Assembly: GCF_030733205.1 (NCBI RefSeq)
Contig: NZ_JASHJL010000017.1
Coordinates: 1 to 64,000, forward strand
DNA: 64,000 nt
Reading direction: 5' to 3'
Origin: Mameliella sp. MMSF_3455
GTDB taxonomy: Bacteria > Pseudomonadota > Alphaproteobacteria > Rhodobacterales > Rhodobacteraceae
The notes under the pieces were generated by a model that was not told where the DNA came from, searched no databases, and was given only the letters and a program-made list of their open reading frames with translations. The translations under genes were made by a program, and so were the position numbers. Numbering within the stretch: position 1 is the stretch's first letter; the number at the start of each line of letters is the position of its first letter. Of this stretch, positions 51,896 through 62,110 are shown in pieces.

Positions 51896-53254
51896 ATGCC
51901 CGTCAAATCACCAAATACTTTGTCCCGACTTCTGACCACCGCGGCGCTTGGCCTGGCGCTGGGCGCGGGCCCTGCGGCGGCCGATATCCGGTTCTGGACA
52001 ACCGAGGAACAGCCAGAGCGGCTGGCCAAGCAGAAGGAGATGGCCGAGGCCTTCGAGGCTGAAACGGGTATCGGCGTCGAGGTGATCCCCGTCTCGGAAT
52101 CCGATCTGGGCACACGCGCCACCGCCGCCTTTGCTGCCGGCGACCTGCCTGACGTGATCTACCATACCTTGCAATATGCCTTGCCCTGGGTTGAAGCGGG
52201 CATTCTCGATGCCGAGGCCGCAACCGAGGTGATCGACGAGCTGGGCACCGGCACCTTCGCCCCCGGCGCGCTGGACATGGCCAAGACCGATGATGGCTGG
52301 GCCAGCGTCCCGGTGGATGGCTGGACGCAGATGATCGTCTACCGCAAGGACCTGTTCGACGAAGCCGGGCTGGAGCCGCCCACCACCTTTGCCGCCGTCA
52401 CCGCCGCGATCGAGGCGCTGCACAACCCGCCCGAGATGTTCGGCTTTGTCGCCGCCACCAAGGTAGACGAGAACTTCATGAGCCAGGTATTGGAGCATGT
52501 TTTTCTTGCCAATGGCGCGACACCGGTTGGGCCGGAGGGGTTCACCGGCTTCGACGAGAAGAAGACTGTCGAGGTGCTGGAGTTCTACAAGGTTCTGGCC
52601 GATGCCTCGCCCGAGGGTGAGCTCTACTGGGACCAGTCGCGCAGCCTCTATTTCGCGGGGGATGCGGCGATGATCATCTGGTCGCCCTTCATCCTAGACG
52701 AACTGGCCGGCCTGCGTGACAGCGCCCCGCCGACCATCAACGAGGATCCGACCTCATCGGCACTGGCCTCGATGACCGGGATCGTGACCAATTTCGCCGG
52801 TCCGTCCAACCCCGACGGCGCGGCCTGGGGCGACATCCGCTATTTCGGCATCACCGCCGATGCGGATTTCGACGAGGCGCAGGAGTTCATCAAGTACTCG
52901 ATGGACGAGGGCTATACACAGACGCTTTCCATCGCGCCCGAGGGCAAGTTCCCGGTGCGGCGCGGCACCCAGGATGCCCCGACGGCCTTTGTAGATGCCT
53001 GGTCCAAGCTGGACGTGGGCGTGGACCGCAAGGCGCCGCTGAGCGAGCTCTACGCGGCCTCGATGATCGACGAGATCGTCGGTGGGCTGGACGTGGCGCA
53101 GCGATGGGGCGTCAAGGACGGACAACTGGCGCTGGCCTCCAAGATCATCAACAGCCAGGCGATCAACCGGGTTGTGCGTGAATATATCGACGGCAACATC
53201 TCTGGTCCCGATGCGGTCAAGAAGATGAACGAGGAACTGGCCGGCATCGAGTGA
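51896..53254 (+). CDS. Sugar ABC binding protein (family 1)
   Basis: A 452-residue periplasmic binding protein of the MalE/UgpB-like family. The signal peptide is visible (LSRLLTTAALGLALGAGPAA, cleavage near AADI). The mature start IRFWTTEEQPERLAKQKEMA, then TAAFAAGDLPDVIYHTLQYA and DGWASVPVDGWTQMIVYRKD, are typical of carbohydrate binders. It is followed by two permeases, a cytosolic glycosidase and an ATPase. The ligand is probably a glycoside-type compatible solute or disaccharide, inferred from the hydrolase. Confidence 0.87.
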   Translation: MPVKSPNTLSRLLTTAALGLALGAGPAAADIRFWTTEEQPERLAKQKEMAEAFEAETGIGVEVIPVSESDLGTRATAAFAAGDLPDVIYHTLQYALPWVEAGILDAEAATEVIDELGTGTFAPGALDMAKTDDGWASVPVDGWTQMIVYRKDLFDEAGLEPPTTFAAVTAAIEALHNPPEMFGFVAATKVDENFMSQVLEHVFLANGATPVGPEGFTGFDEKKTVEVLEFYKVLADASPEGELYWDQSRSLYFAGDAAMIIWSPFILDELAGLRDSAPPTINEDPTSSALASMTGIVTNFAGPSNPDGAAWGDIRYFGITADADFDEAQEFIKYSMDEGYTQTLSIAPEGKFPVRRGTQDAPTAFVDAWSKLDVGVDRKAPLSELYAASMIDEIVGGLDVAQRWGVKDGQLALASKIINSQAINRVVREYIDGNISGPDAVKKMNEELAGIE

Positions 53255-53339
53255 TGCCGGACCTTCGGGCGACCGGTTCCGCGCCGGTCGCCCGCGCGGA
53301 CGTGGCTTTCGGCCCGCGTCCGGAAGGGGGGACCGCGAC

Positions 53340-54587
53340 ATGAGCGACAGCACCGGGCCGGCCTCGGGGCCGCCAAGGGGCACTGGCCCTCTCCTGAAAC
53401 GCGAGGCGCGGCTGGCCTGGGGGCTGTTGTTTCCCACGCTGGCCATTGTTTCCGCAGTGGTCGTGCTGCCGCTGCTGGCGATCTTCTGGATCAGCTTCAA
53501 GCCCATAGGCCTGGCGGACCTGCGTCCGCCAGCACCCGTGGTCCGCGAGAGCCTGCGCGGATCGGACGACAGCCTGCGCCTGCAATACCGGGTCCGCAAT
53601 TCCTCGCAGTCGGAACCGATCACCGGCGTCACCCTGTCGGACAGCCTGCCGGACAGCCTGACCGTCCTGACAGCCGATCCGCGCTGTACCTTTGAAGGCG
53701 CCGATTTCACCTGCGACCTGGGTGATCTTGACGGCGGCGGCCGTGACGAGGTCGAGATCTTCGTGGCCTTGCAGGGGGATGAGGATGCCGCCGAAGAGGC
53801 CGCCGAGGGCACTGACCCTCGGATGACCGGGCGCAGCACCAATATCCTGACGAATTTCGAGTTCACGCTGGAGAACTTCGACCGGATCTTCAGCGGAGAC
53901 GAGTTCTGGGGCGTGCTGGGGGTGACGATCTTTTACACCGTCTTCGGCACGCTGGGCGCTCTGATCTTCGGCCTCTTCGCGGCGATGCTGCTGAACAAGG
54001 AGTTCCGTGGCCAGGGCATCCTGCGCGGCCTCTACCTGTTTCCCTATGTCGCCCCGGTGATCGCCGTGGCCTTTGCCTGGATCATCCTGTTCGATCCATT
54101 CTCGGGCTCGGCCAACGCGCTCTTGATCCAGATGGGCGTGACCACGTCCAGTATCAATTTCTTTGGCGAGAGACCTCTGGCGCTGATTATGGTCACGGTC
54201 TTCGAGATCTGGCGCTATTTCCCGCTGTCCTTCCTGTTCATCCTTGCCCGGATGCAGTCGATCGACACCGACATGTACGAGGCCGCCGACATGGACGGGG
54301 CGTCGCCCTTCCAGAAGTTCTGGTATCTCAGCCTGCCGCAACTGCTGGGCATTCTCAGCGTGCTGTTCCTGTTGCGCTTCATCTGGACCTTCAACAAGTT
54401 CGACGACATCTTTTTGCTGACCGGCGGTAACGCCGGTACGCGGACCCTGACGGTGAATGTCTACGAACAAGCCTTTGCCATCTCGAACATCGGGGCTGGC
54501 GCGGCGGTTGCGGTGGTGGTCTTCTGCTGTCTCGTGCTCTTCTCGATCTTCTTCTTCCGTTATGTCAGCCAGGAGGAAGGCCTATGA
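53340..54587 (+). CDS. Sugar ABC permease with inserted periplasmic beta domain
   Basis: A 415-residue MalF-type permease. After a first membrane helix (residues about 25-52) there is an insert of about 90 residues. Residues 78-145 look like a DUF11/Ig-like repeat: RVRNSSQSEPITGVTLSDSL, then SLTVL and two cysteines (Cys116 and Cys125) in the CTFEGADFTCDLG pattern. An acidic linker follows. The permease core then continues with VTIFYTVFGTLGALIFGLFA and the EAA loop YEAADMDGASPFQKFWYLSL. MalF of E. coli has an unrelated Ig-like loop at the same place that touches the binding protein, so a docking role is likely. Confidence 0.88.
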   Translation: MSDSTGPASGPPRGTGPLLKREARLAWGLLFPTLAIVSAVVVLPLLAIFWISFKPIGLADLRPPAPVVRESLRGSDDSLRLQYRVRNSSQSEPITGVTLSDSLPDSLTVLTADPRCTFEGADFTCDLGDLDGGGRDEVEIFVALQGDEDAAEEAAEGTDPRMTGRSTNILTNFEFTLENFDRIFSGDEFWGVLGVTIFYTVFGTLGALIFGLFAAMLLNKEFRGQGILRGLYLFPYVAPVIAVAFAWIILFDPFSGSANALLIQMGVTTSSINFFGERPLALIMVTVFEIWRYFPLSFLFILARMQSIDTDMYEAADMDGASPFQKFWYLSLPQLLGILSVLFLLRFIWTFNKFDDIFLLTGGNAGTRTLTVNVYEQAFAISNIGAGAAVAVVVFCCLVLFSIFFFRYVSQEEGL

Positions 54588-55804
54588 GCAGGCTGCGTTT
54601 CGGCTATGTCACCGGCCCCGTTCTGGGCGCGCTCTGGCTGTTCGTGCTGGCGACGACGCTGGCGGTACTGATGTCCTTTGCCACCGGCGATCCGTTCCGC
54701 CCGGCGGGCCTGTGGTCCCTGCTTTGGGGGGCGGCCCTGGGGCTTGGCCTTGTCGCGCTGCACCTGGGCAAATGGACCGTGTCGCTGGCGACGGCGGCGG
54801 CATTCATCCTGCTGGCGGTGATCGGCATCGGCCCGGTCGCGTCGGGAGAGACGGCCTCGACCTCCTGGAAACTGGTGGGCAGCGGGGCGCTGGGGCTGGC
54901 CGCGGGCTGGTCGTTGCAGGTGATCCTGGGGCATCTGCCCGGCCTGGGCACGTTGACGCGGCATGAGTTCGAAGAGGCGGTGATCCGGTTCCTGACCGGC
55001 TTCGGCTACATCTTTTTCACCGCGATCGTCGCCATCCCTTTTTACGTCATGGTGATGACGAGCCTGAAAAACCAGTCGGAACTGATCCAGAACCCGCTGG
55101 ATTTCACCATCGACCTGTCGCAGGGCTGGGGCCTGTTCCGCAGCTACGTCGAACTGTTCGCCGATTTCAATTTCGGCAACTACCTCTGGACCTCCTTCTA
55201 TGTCTCGGTGCTCACGGTCTTTCTCACGCTGGCCTTTTCGATCCCCGGCGCCTACGCGGTGGCGCGGCTGCGGTTCCGGGGGCGGGCGGCATTTTCGCGC
55301 TCGATCCTGCTGATCTACATGGTGCCGATGATCGTGCTTGCCCTGCCGATCTACATCGCCTTTTCGATGACGGGGCTGCGCAACACGATTTTCGGCATCG
55401 TGCTGATCTACCCGGTCACCACCATCCCGGTCGCGCTTTACATGTTGCAGGGCTATTTCCGCGGCCTGCCGGCCGAGGTCGAGGAAGCGGGACTGATGGA
55501 CGGGCTGTCGCGGCTTGCAGTGATCTGGAAGATCACCCTGCCGCTGTCGCTGCCGGCGCTGGCCAGCGTCTCGCTCTATGTCTTCATGATCGCGTGGAAC
55601 GAGTTCCTGCTGGCCTTCATGCTGCTGGACGATCCGTCGAAATTCACGCTGACCCGGGGTATCGCCTCGCTCAATTCATCCGAGATCCCGCGCCAGCACC
55701 TGATGGCCGGGGCGGTGGTGGCGACGGTGCCGATCATGGCGCTCTTCCTGGGGCTGGAGCGGTTCATGACCAAGGGCCTGACGGCCGGGAGTGTCAAGGG
55801 ATGA
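54584..55804 (+). CDS. Sugar ABC permease, MalG type, with extra N-terminal helices
   Basis: A 406-residue permease, about 120 residues longer than usual. The extra N terminus has about four hydrophobic segments (PVLGALWLFVLATTLAVLMS; LWSLLWGAALGLGLVALHLG and two more) before the normal core starts near FFTAIVAIPFYVMVMTSLKN. The core has the EAA loop EEAGLMDGLSRLAVIWKITL and the C-terminal PIMALFLGLERFMTKGLTAG. The four-base overlap with the first permease and with the glycosidase shows coupled translation. The extra helices are an unusual addition of unknown purpose. Confidence 0.87.
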   Translation: MSRLRFGYVTGPVLGALWLFVLATTLAVLMSFATGDPFRPAGLWSLLWGAALGLGLVALHLGKWTVSLATAAAFILLAVIGIGPVASGETASTSWKLVGSGALGLAAGWSLQVILGHLPGLGTLTRHEFEEAVIRFLTGFGYIFFTAIVAIPFYVMVMTSLKNQSELIQNPLDFTIDLSQGWGLFRSYVELFADFNFGNYLWTSFYVSVLTVFLTLAFSIPGAYAVARLRFRGRAAFSRSILLIYMVPMIVLALPIYIAFSMTGLRNTIFGIVLIYPVTTIPVALYMLQGYFRGLPAEVEEAGLMDGLSRLAVIWKITLPLSLPALASVSLYVFMIAWNEFLLAFMLLDDPSKFTLTRGIASLNSSEIPRQHLMAGAVVATVPIMALFLGLERFMTKGLTAGSVKG

Positions 55805-57044
55805 CAAAAAGAGACGACGAAGCCCGCGCCATCCTGAAAGGGAATGACCGGGGCGGATATACCGTGCCGACTGGCGGGCTGTATCCCTACCAGTGGAACT
55901 GGGACAGCGTCTTTGCCGCCATCGGGTTCGCCGAGCACGACATGGACCGCGCCTGGACAGAGATCGAGACGTTGATGAGCGGGCAGTGGCCCAACGGCAT
56001 GGTCCCGCACATCCTGTTCCACAAGGTCGACCCCAGCTATTTCCCCGGTCCCGACATCTGGCGCGGTGTGGGGCCGATCCCGTCCTCGGGTATCTCGCAG
56101 CCGCCCATCGCGGCAACCTTCACCCGCTGGCTGCTGGAGATGGATGGCGCGTACGAGGATCGCGCCCGCGCGCTGGTGCCCGCTCTGATCGACTGGCACC
56201 GCTGGTTCATGACCTGGCGCAACGAGGGCGGGGCCATCGTCGTCACCCACCCCTGGGAGACGGGCCGCGACAATTGTCCGGATTGGGACGGTCCCTTTGC
56301 TGCCATCGAACCCGAGGGGATCGAAGAGTATTACCGCCGCGACACCACCCATGTAGTCGAGGAAGAGCGCCCGAGACGCTGGGACTACGACCGCTATCTC
56401 TACCTGGTGAAACTGGGGGCAGAGTGTGGTTGGGACGAGGCGCATCTGCGCGAGATCACCCCCTTTCGCGTGGCCGACCCGACGATGACCTTCACCCTGC
56501 TCAGGTCCACGCGGGACCTGCGGGTTCTGGCACAGCGGTTGGGCCTGCCGACGAACGAACTCGACGGCTGGATCACCGATATGGAGGGCGGGAGCGAGCG
56601 GCTCTGGAATGCCGAGATTGGCACATATGATTGCCTCGACATCCGGTCAGGGCAGCACACGGGCGTGGTGTCGAACGCCTCTTTCCTGGCCTGGTACGCC
56701 GGGGTGGGCGGGGACCGTATGCAGGGGCATTTCGACAGGATTTCAAAGGCGACCCGCTACTACGTCCCCTCCACCGATCCCGCGCATCCGTCATACGAGC
56801 CGAAGCGCTATTGGCGCGGCCCGGTCTGGGCGATGATGAACATGCTGATTGCCACCGGCCTGCGCGAGGCAGGCCATGACGACCGGGCCGAGGCGCTGCG
56901 GACAAACACCCGCGACATGATCGCGGAGAACGGCTTTGCCGAGTATTTCGACCCGCGCGACGGCGCAGCGGCGGGCGGGCGCAATTTCACCTGGACGGCG
57001 GCAATTTGGCTGGCCTGGGCGTCGGACAGCGCAAGGAGGGCGTG

Positions 57045-57045
<1 letters not shown>
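55801..57045 (+). CDS. GH63-like glycoside hydrolase (mannosyl/glucosylglycerate-hydrolase type)
   Basis: A 414-residue (alpha/alpha)6-barrel hydrolase without a signal peptide. [38 protein letters not shown] (candidate acid Asp) and [20 protein letters not shown] fit the bacterial GH63/trehalase-like group that contains mannosylglycerate and glucosylglycerate hydrolases. Because the enzyme is cytosolic and encoded inside an ABC operon, the imported solute is probably a small glycoside, such as a hexosyl-glycerate or hexosyl-glycerol osmolyte. The start overlaps the permease stop; a longer frame runs through that gene. Confidence 0.78.
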
Positions 57046-58091
<1,046 letters not shown>

Positions 58092-58381
58092 GCGGCACGC
58101 CCTCCGTTGGCCCGGGCCGGTTTGGTTCCACCTCTTCACGCGGGCCAACAGCCGGTCGACGTCGGCGCGACAGGTCTAATCCGTACAGGCGCAAGCGCGC
58201 CGCTTTTCCAAAGCGGGGTTCGGGCCGTCGTCCATGACCGTACTTCCCGTGTCTTGTGCGGCTGTACCGGTCACGCCGCCGTTCCGTGCGGCCAGATGCT
58301 TCGGGATGCGGGACGCACCGCGCGCGGCAAACTCCTTTGAAGGGCCTGAAACCGCGAATGGCGCGGCGGGCAAGGGAAAAC
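58092..58381. other. Convergent intergenic stretch
   Basis: Part of a 320-base gap between the ABC ATPase and the convergent monooxygenase. No gene is supported: the long plus-strand frame starting here is an antisense shadow of the monooxygenase. Confidence 0.45.
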
Positions 58382-58407
58382 GGCGGACCGGGATTGCCCG
58401 GTCCGCC
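58378..58407 (-). terminator. Intrinsic terminator of the monooxygenase gene
   Basis: An 11-base-pair stem (58382-58392 with 58397-58407, GGCGGACCGGG) with a four-base loop; on the minus strand it is followed by GTTTTCCC. It starts seven bases after the monooxygenase stop. Confidence 0.78.
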
Positions 58408-58413
58408 TTGGCG

Positions 58414-60213
58414 TCAGCTCAGGTGGTGGACTTCCTGCAACCCGTAGACGGGCGTCGGGATGCCTTCCATCCGGGCCTTGATCTGCAGCGCAAGGTACTG
58501 CGAATAGTGGCGCGACTGGTGCAGGTTGCCGCCATGCATCCACAGCCCCTCGACCTGCGTCGGCTTCCACATGTTGCGCTGTTCGCCCTCCCATGGGCCC
58601 GGATCCTTGGTGGTGTCCGAGCCGAGACCCCAGCACTTGCCAAGCTGATCGGCCTTGTCCTGACCCATCAGGTCCGCGACCCAGCCGTTCATCGAGTTGT
58701 AGCCGGTGGCATAGACCACGAGATCCGCGTCCAGGTGCGTGCCATCGTCGAGGATCACGCCTGTCTCGTCCAGTTCGACAACCTGTCCACGCTTCAGCTT
58801 GATCTCGCCGTCGATGATCAGCTGGCTGGCGCCGATGTCGATGTAATAGCCCGAGCCGCGCCGCAGGTACTTCATGAACAGACCCGATCCGTCATCGCCC
58901 CAGTCCAGCCAGAAGCCGGCCTTTTCCAGCCCCTCGTAGAAGTCCGCGTCGCGTTTCTTCATCTCTTCGTAGGCCGGGATCTGGAATTCATGCATGATCC
59001 GGTAGGGCAGCGAGGCAAATATCAGGTCCGCCTTTTCCGTGGTCATGCCATTGGCGACCGCCTCTTCCGAGTAGAGCGCGCCAAGCCCCACCTCCATCAG
59101 CGTGTCGGACTTCACGATATGGGTCGAGGACCGCTGAACCATCGTCACGTCCGCGTCGTGTTCCCAGAGCGCGGCGCAGATGTCATGGGCCGAGTTGTTC
59201 GAACCGACCACGACGACCTTCTTGCCGATCCACTGGTCGGGGCCCTCATGTTCCGAGGAGTGCTGCTGCACACCCTTGAACCTGTCCATGCCGGGAAACT
59301 CGGGCATCCGCTTCTTGCCCGACATGCCGGTCGCCATGATAAGCTGTTTCGGCTTCAGCACCACTTCCTCGCCGTCGCGGTCGACGGTGACGGTCCATTC
59401 CTTGGTCTCGTCGTCCCAGGTCGCGGATTGGGCGGTGGTGCGGGTCCAGTAGTTCAACTCCATCACCTTGGTGTAGAACTCCAGCCAGTCGCCGATCTTG
59501 TCCTTGGGGCTGAACACGGGCCAGTTGTCGGGGAACTTGATGTAGGGCAGGTGATCGTACCAGACCGGGTCATGCAGGCAGAGCGACTTGTACCGCTTGC
59601 GCCAGCTGTCGCCGGGGCGATCGTTGCGTTCCACGATGATCGTCGGCACGCCAAGCTGACGCAGGCGCGCGCCCATCGCGATGCCGCCCTGTCCGCCGCC
59701 GATGATCAGGCAATAGGGCTGGGTCGCATAACCCAGTTCCGCCTCTTCCTTCTCGCGCTCTTCCTTCCAGGTCGTCCGGTTCTTGCTGGCACCGTGCTTG
59801 GCCCCCATCGGCCGATTGAAGCCTTTCGGTTCCTCGTGGCCTTTCAGTTCGGCCATCGTTGTCAGCAGAGTCCAGATCCTGCCATCCCTGAGCCGCATCA
59901 GGCCGTAGCCCCGCGCAACCTCGGTCTCGAACTCGATCCAGGCGGTGGTGACGCCGTCCGCTTCGGTCGGCAGCTCCCCCTCTGCCAGTTTCCAACCCGA
60001 GGGCTTGGTCGTCGCCAACTGGTGGCGCAGCATGTCGGCCACGCCGTCCTTGCCCTCGACCGTCTTGAGGTTCCAGGTAAAGCTGACCAGGTCACGCCAG
60101 TAGCAGTCGTCCTGGAACAGCGCCGTCGCGGCCTCGATATCGCCATTCTCCAGCGCGGCGCCGAACGCGTCCAGCATTGCCTGCGTCTGGTCCGTCAATG
60201 TCGTGTCGAGCAT
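58414..60213 (-). CDS. Flavin monooxygenase with N-terminal SnoaL/NTF2-like domain
   Basis: A 599-residue cytosolic enzyme. Residues 1 to about 140 look like an NTF2/SnoaL-type domain (AMLDAFGAALENGDIEAATA; ALFQDDCYWRDLVSFTWNLK). The rest is a flavin-containing/Baeyer-Villiger-like monooxygenase, with the FAD motif CLIIGGGQGGIAMGARLRQL, the NADPH motif KKVVVVGSNNSAHDICAALW and the C-terminal VYATGYNSMNG. The start follows GGGAGGA. The AcoR-type regulator gene is divided from it by a promoter region rich in GTTGC repeats. Such two-domain proteins are common in soil and marine bacteria but their substrates are mostly unknown. Confidence 0.85.
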   Translation of the reverse strand: MLDTTLTDQTQAMLDAFGAALENGDIEAATALFQDDCYWRDLVSFTWNLKTVEGKDGVADMLRHQLATTKPSGWKLAEGELPTEADGVTTAWIEFETEVARGYGLMRLRDGRIWTLLTTMAELKGHEEPKGFNRPMGAKHGASKNRTTWKEEREKEEAELGYATQPYCLIIGGGQGGIAMGARLRQLGVPTIIVERNDRPGDSWRKRYKSLCLHDPVWYDHLPYIKFPDNWPVFSPKDKIGDWLEFYTKVMELNYWTRTTAQSATWDDETKEWTVTVDRDGEEVVLKPKQLIMATGMSGKKRMPEFPGMDRFKGVQQHSSEHEGPDQWIGKKVVVVGSNNSAHDICAALWEHDADVTMVQRSSTHIVKSDTLMEVGLGALYSEEAVANGMTTEKADLIFASLPYRIMHEFQIPAYEEMKKRDADFYEGLEKAGFWLDWGDDGSGLFMKYLRRGSGYYIDIGASQLIIDGEIKLKRGQVVELDETGVILDDGTHLDADLVVYATGYNSMNGWVADLMGQDKADQLGKCWGLGSDTTKDPGPWEGEQRNMWKPTQVEGLWMHGGNLHQSRHYSQYLALQIKARMEGIPTPVYGLQEVHHLS

Positions 60214-60325
60214 GATTTCCTCCCATTGCCCAAACTTGGATGGCGGCAGTCTGGGCGAAACCCGTCGATCCGATCCAGCGTCGGGGCGGGGATTGCGGCC
60301 TCGTGGATGAAATTTCAGCCCGGCC

Positions 60326-60364
60326 CGTTGCGCGCGCAACGTCGCGCAACACCACCGTTGCAAC
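60326..60364. promoter_or_regulatory. GTTGC palindrome cluster upstream of the monooxygenase
   Basis: CGTTGCGCGCGCAACG (60326-60341) is a perfect 16-base palindrome. A further GCGCAAC follows, and GTTGCAAC (60357-60364) is a second perfect palindrome, which just enters the regulator stop codon region. Repeated GTTGC half-sites are expected for Fis-type helix-turn-helix activators, so this is a candidate binding site for the adjacent AcoR-type protein. Confidence 0.5.
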
Positions 60365-60370
60365 CGGCCA

Positions 60371-62110
60371 TCATGCCGGCGGCGTCAATCCCGACTTTCG
60401 CACACGGCGCAGCACGGTCGAGCGGTTCACGCCCATGCGCCGGGCTGCCCGAGCCATGTTCCAGCCACAGGCATCCAGAATCGCTTCGAGGTCATCTTCG
60501 GGCGTCGGCGGCGTGATCCGGGCGGGCAGGTCCGGCAGATCCACGACCTCCCCGTCGCAGAGCGAGACCGCCGTATCCAGCGTCGACTGCAGTTCACGGA
60601 TATTGCCCGGCCAGTCGCGTCCGGCCAGTTCCGCGCGGGCCGCCGGCGAAAGCTGCAGCTCTCCCGCGGTGCGCCGTCGCAAGAGCCGCTCGATCAGCCA
60701 ATCCACGTCGCTGCGCAGGCGCAGGGGCGGCAGATCCAGTACGGCGCCAACGGTTCGGAAATGCAGATCCTCGCGCAGACCGGTCGCGCCGGGGACGGTC
60801 ACCTGCCGGTCGCGGGCAGAGGCGATCACGCGCAGGTCCTCGCGCCGGTCCAGAAGCGTCAGCAGAGCGCCCTGCGCCGCTTCGTCCAGGTCCTCGACGC
60901 CTTTCAGGAACAGCGTCCCGGCCTTGGCCTCTTCGAGAGCAACAACGGTTTCGGGACGCAACCCGGCGCAGCGCAGGGCGTGGAAGCCGCGCGGCGGTCC
61001 TCCGGCGACATGGATGGCGCGCGCCAGCGTTTCCTTGCCCGTGCCGGTTTCGCCCAAAAGCAGCACCGGCATCTTGCCTGATGCCAGCCGGGCGGCCTTT
61101 TGCAGAAGCGCCTGCATCGCCGGGTCCTGTCCGGCCAGACCGGCAAAACATTCCGGCGTCTGCGGTGGTGCGTTGCGCATTGGGCGGCGCACGGTCTGCG
61201 GCGCGATGGCATGGCCGAACAGCCCGCGCCCGTCGCGCAGGTGCAGCACCCGGTCCTCTGTCGGGCGCCCGCGCATCAAGTCCGGCAGATCGTCGACGCC
61301 AAGGTGCAGCAGACTGTCGATGCGCTGACCGATCAGGCTGTCCGTGCCCTCGGGCGCAAGGCAGGCCTGCGCGCCATGCGTCATGCCGACGATGCGCCCC
61401 GACCCGTCGAGCGCCACGGCGGCTTCGGGATCGACCTCCAGAAACTCGGGCGAGGTGGAGAACCGCAGCACCCAGTCGCTGCGCGTCATGGCCATCAGGT
61501 TTGCCATCTCGATCCGCCGGGCAGAGGCCCGGACAAGGTTCATTGCAAGGTTCTGGCTGGATTTCGGGCTGGGCGAGCGCAGAAGGGAGATATCCAATAC
61601 TGCCGTCAGTTGTCCGCAGGTGTCGTAGATCGGGGCCGAGGTACAGGACAGCGGCGTATGCGCCAGGCCAAAGTGATCGCCCTGGTGAATGGTCACCGCC
61701 TCGCCCGTCACGATGCATGACCCCACACCGCAGGTGCCGGCCAGGTCCTCGGACCAGTCCGAGCCCAGCGTCAGCCCGGCCCGGCGCAGGTCGTCCTCGA
61801 ACCTGGGATCGCCAAAGAAGTCGACGCAGACACCCTTGGCGTCGGCCAGCAGAAGTACGTAGTTCTGTCCGGCCACCTGCCGGAACAGCGCCCGCAGTCC
61901 TGACCGCGCCGTGGCCACTAGCCGCTCGGCCTGTTCGCGGTGTTCGCGCAGTTGCGACGCGGGCACGATATGGGCCGGATCGGGCCGGGTCGGGTCCATG
62001 CCATAGGTTTCGATGCAGCGGCGCCAACTGTCGGCCACCAGCGCGTCGCGTCCCGTTTCCTGACCGCGCAAGACCCTGTCGATTTCCGTCACATGCTCCA
62101 GATCGCTCAT
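60371..62110 (-). CDS. AcoR-type regulator with degenerate AAA+ domain
   Basis: A 579-residue regulator with AcoR-like domain order. The N-terminal GAF sensor has TCGVGSCIVTGEAVTIHQGD and FGLAHTPLSCTSAPIYD; a PAS-like segment runs from about 210 to 300. An AAA+ core spans about 325-480, and a Fis-type helix-turn-helix is at 543-575 (LEAILDACGWNMARAARRMG). The AAA+ core keeps Walker A (GETGTGKE, 353-360) and an REDLHFR box. It lacks the GAFTGA loop, and Walker B reads TLFLKGVEDL instead of TLFLDEIGDL, so Asp-Glu is replaced by Lys-Gly. It should not drive sigma-54 promoters. The start follows GGGGAGGAG. It likely regulates the monooxygenase. Confidence 0.83.
   Translation of the reverse strand: MSDLEHVTEIDRVLRGQETGRDALVADSWRRCIETYGMDPTRPDPAHIVPASQLREHREQAERLVATARSGLRALFRQVAGQNYVLLLADAKGVCVDFFGDPRFEDDLRRAGLTLGSDWSEDLAGTCGVGSCIVTGEAVTIHQGDHFGLAHTPLSCTSAPIYDTCGQLTAVLDISLLRSPSPKSSQNLAMNLVRASARRIEMANLMAMTRSDWVLRFSTSPEFLEVDPEAAVALDGSGRIVGMTHGAQACLAPEGTDSLIGQRIDSLLHLGVDDLPDLMRGRPTEDRVLHLRDGRGLFGHAIAPQTVRRPMRNAPPQTPECFAGLAGQDPAMQALLQKAARLASGKMPVLLLGETGTGKETLARAIHVAGGPPRGFHALRCAGLRPETVVALEEAKAGTLFLKGVEDLDEAAQGALLTLLDRREDLRVIASARDRQVTVPGATGLREDLHFRTVGAVLDLPPLRLRSDVDWLIERLLRRRTAGELQLSPAARAELAGRDWPGNIRELQSTLDTAVSLCDGEVVDLPDLPARITPPTPEDDLEAILDACGWNMARAARRMGVNRSTVLRRVRKSGLTPPA

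Noticed and set aside
60214-60330. Sigma-54 promoter before the monooxygenase
   Set aside because: No TGGCAC-N5-TTGC-like element was found on the minus strand, and the neighbouring regulator lacks the sigma-54 contact loop.
58234-60516. Open frame of 760 codons on the plus strand
   Set aside because: Antisense to the monooxygenase, with no recognisable motif.
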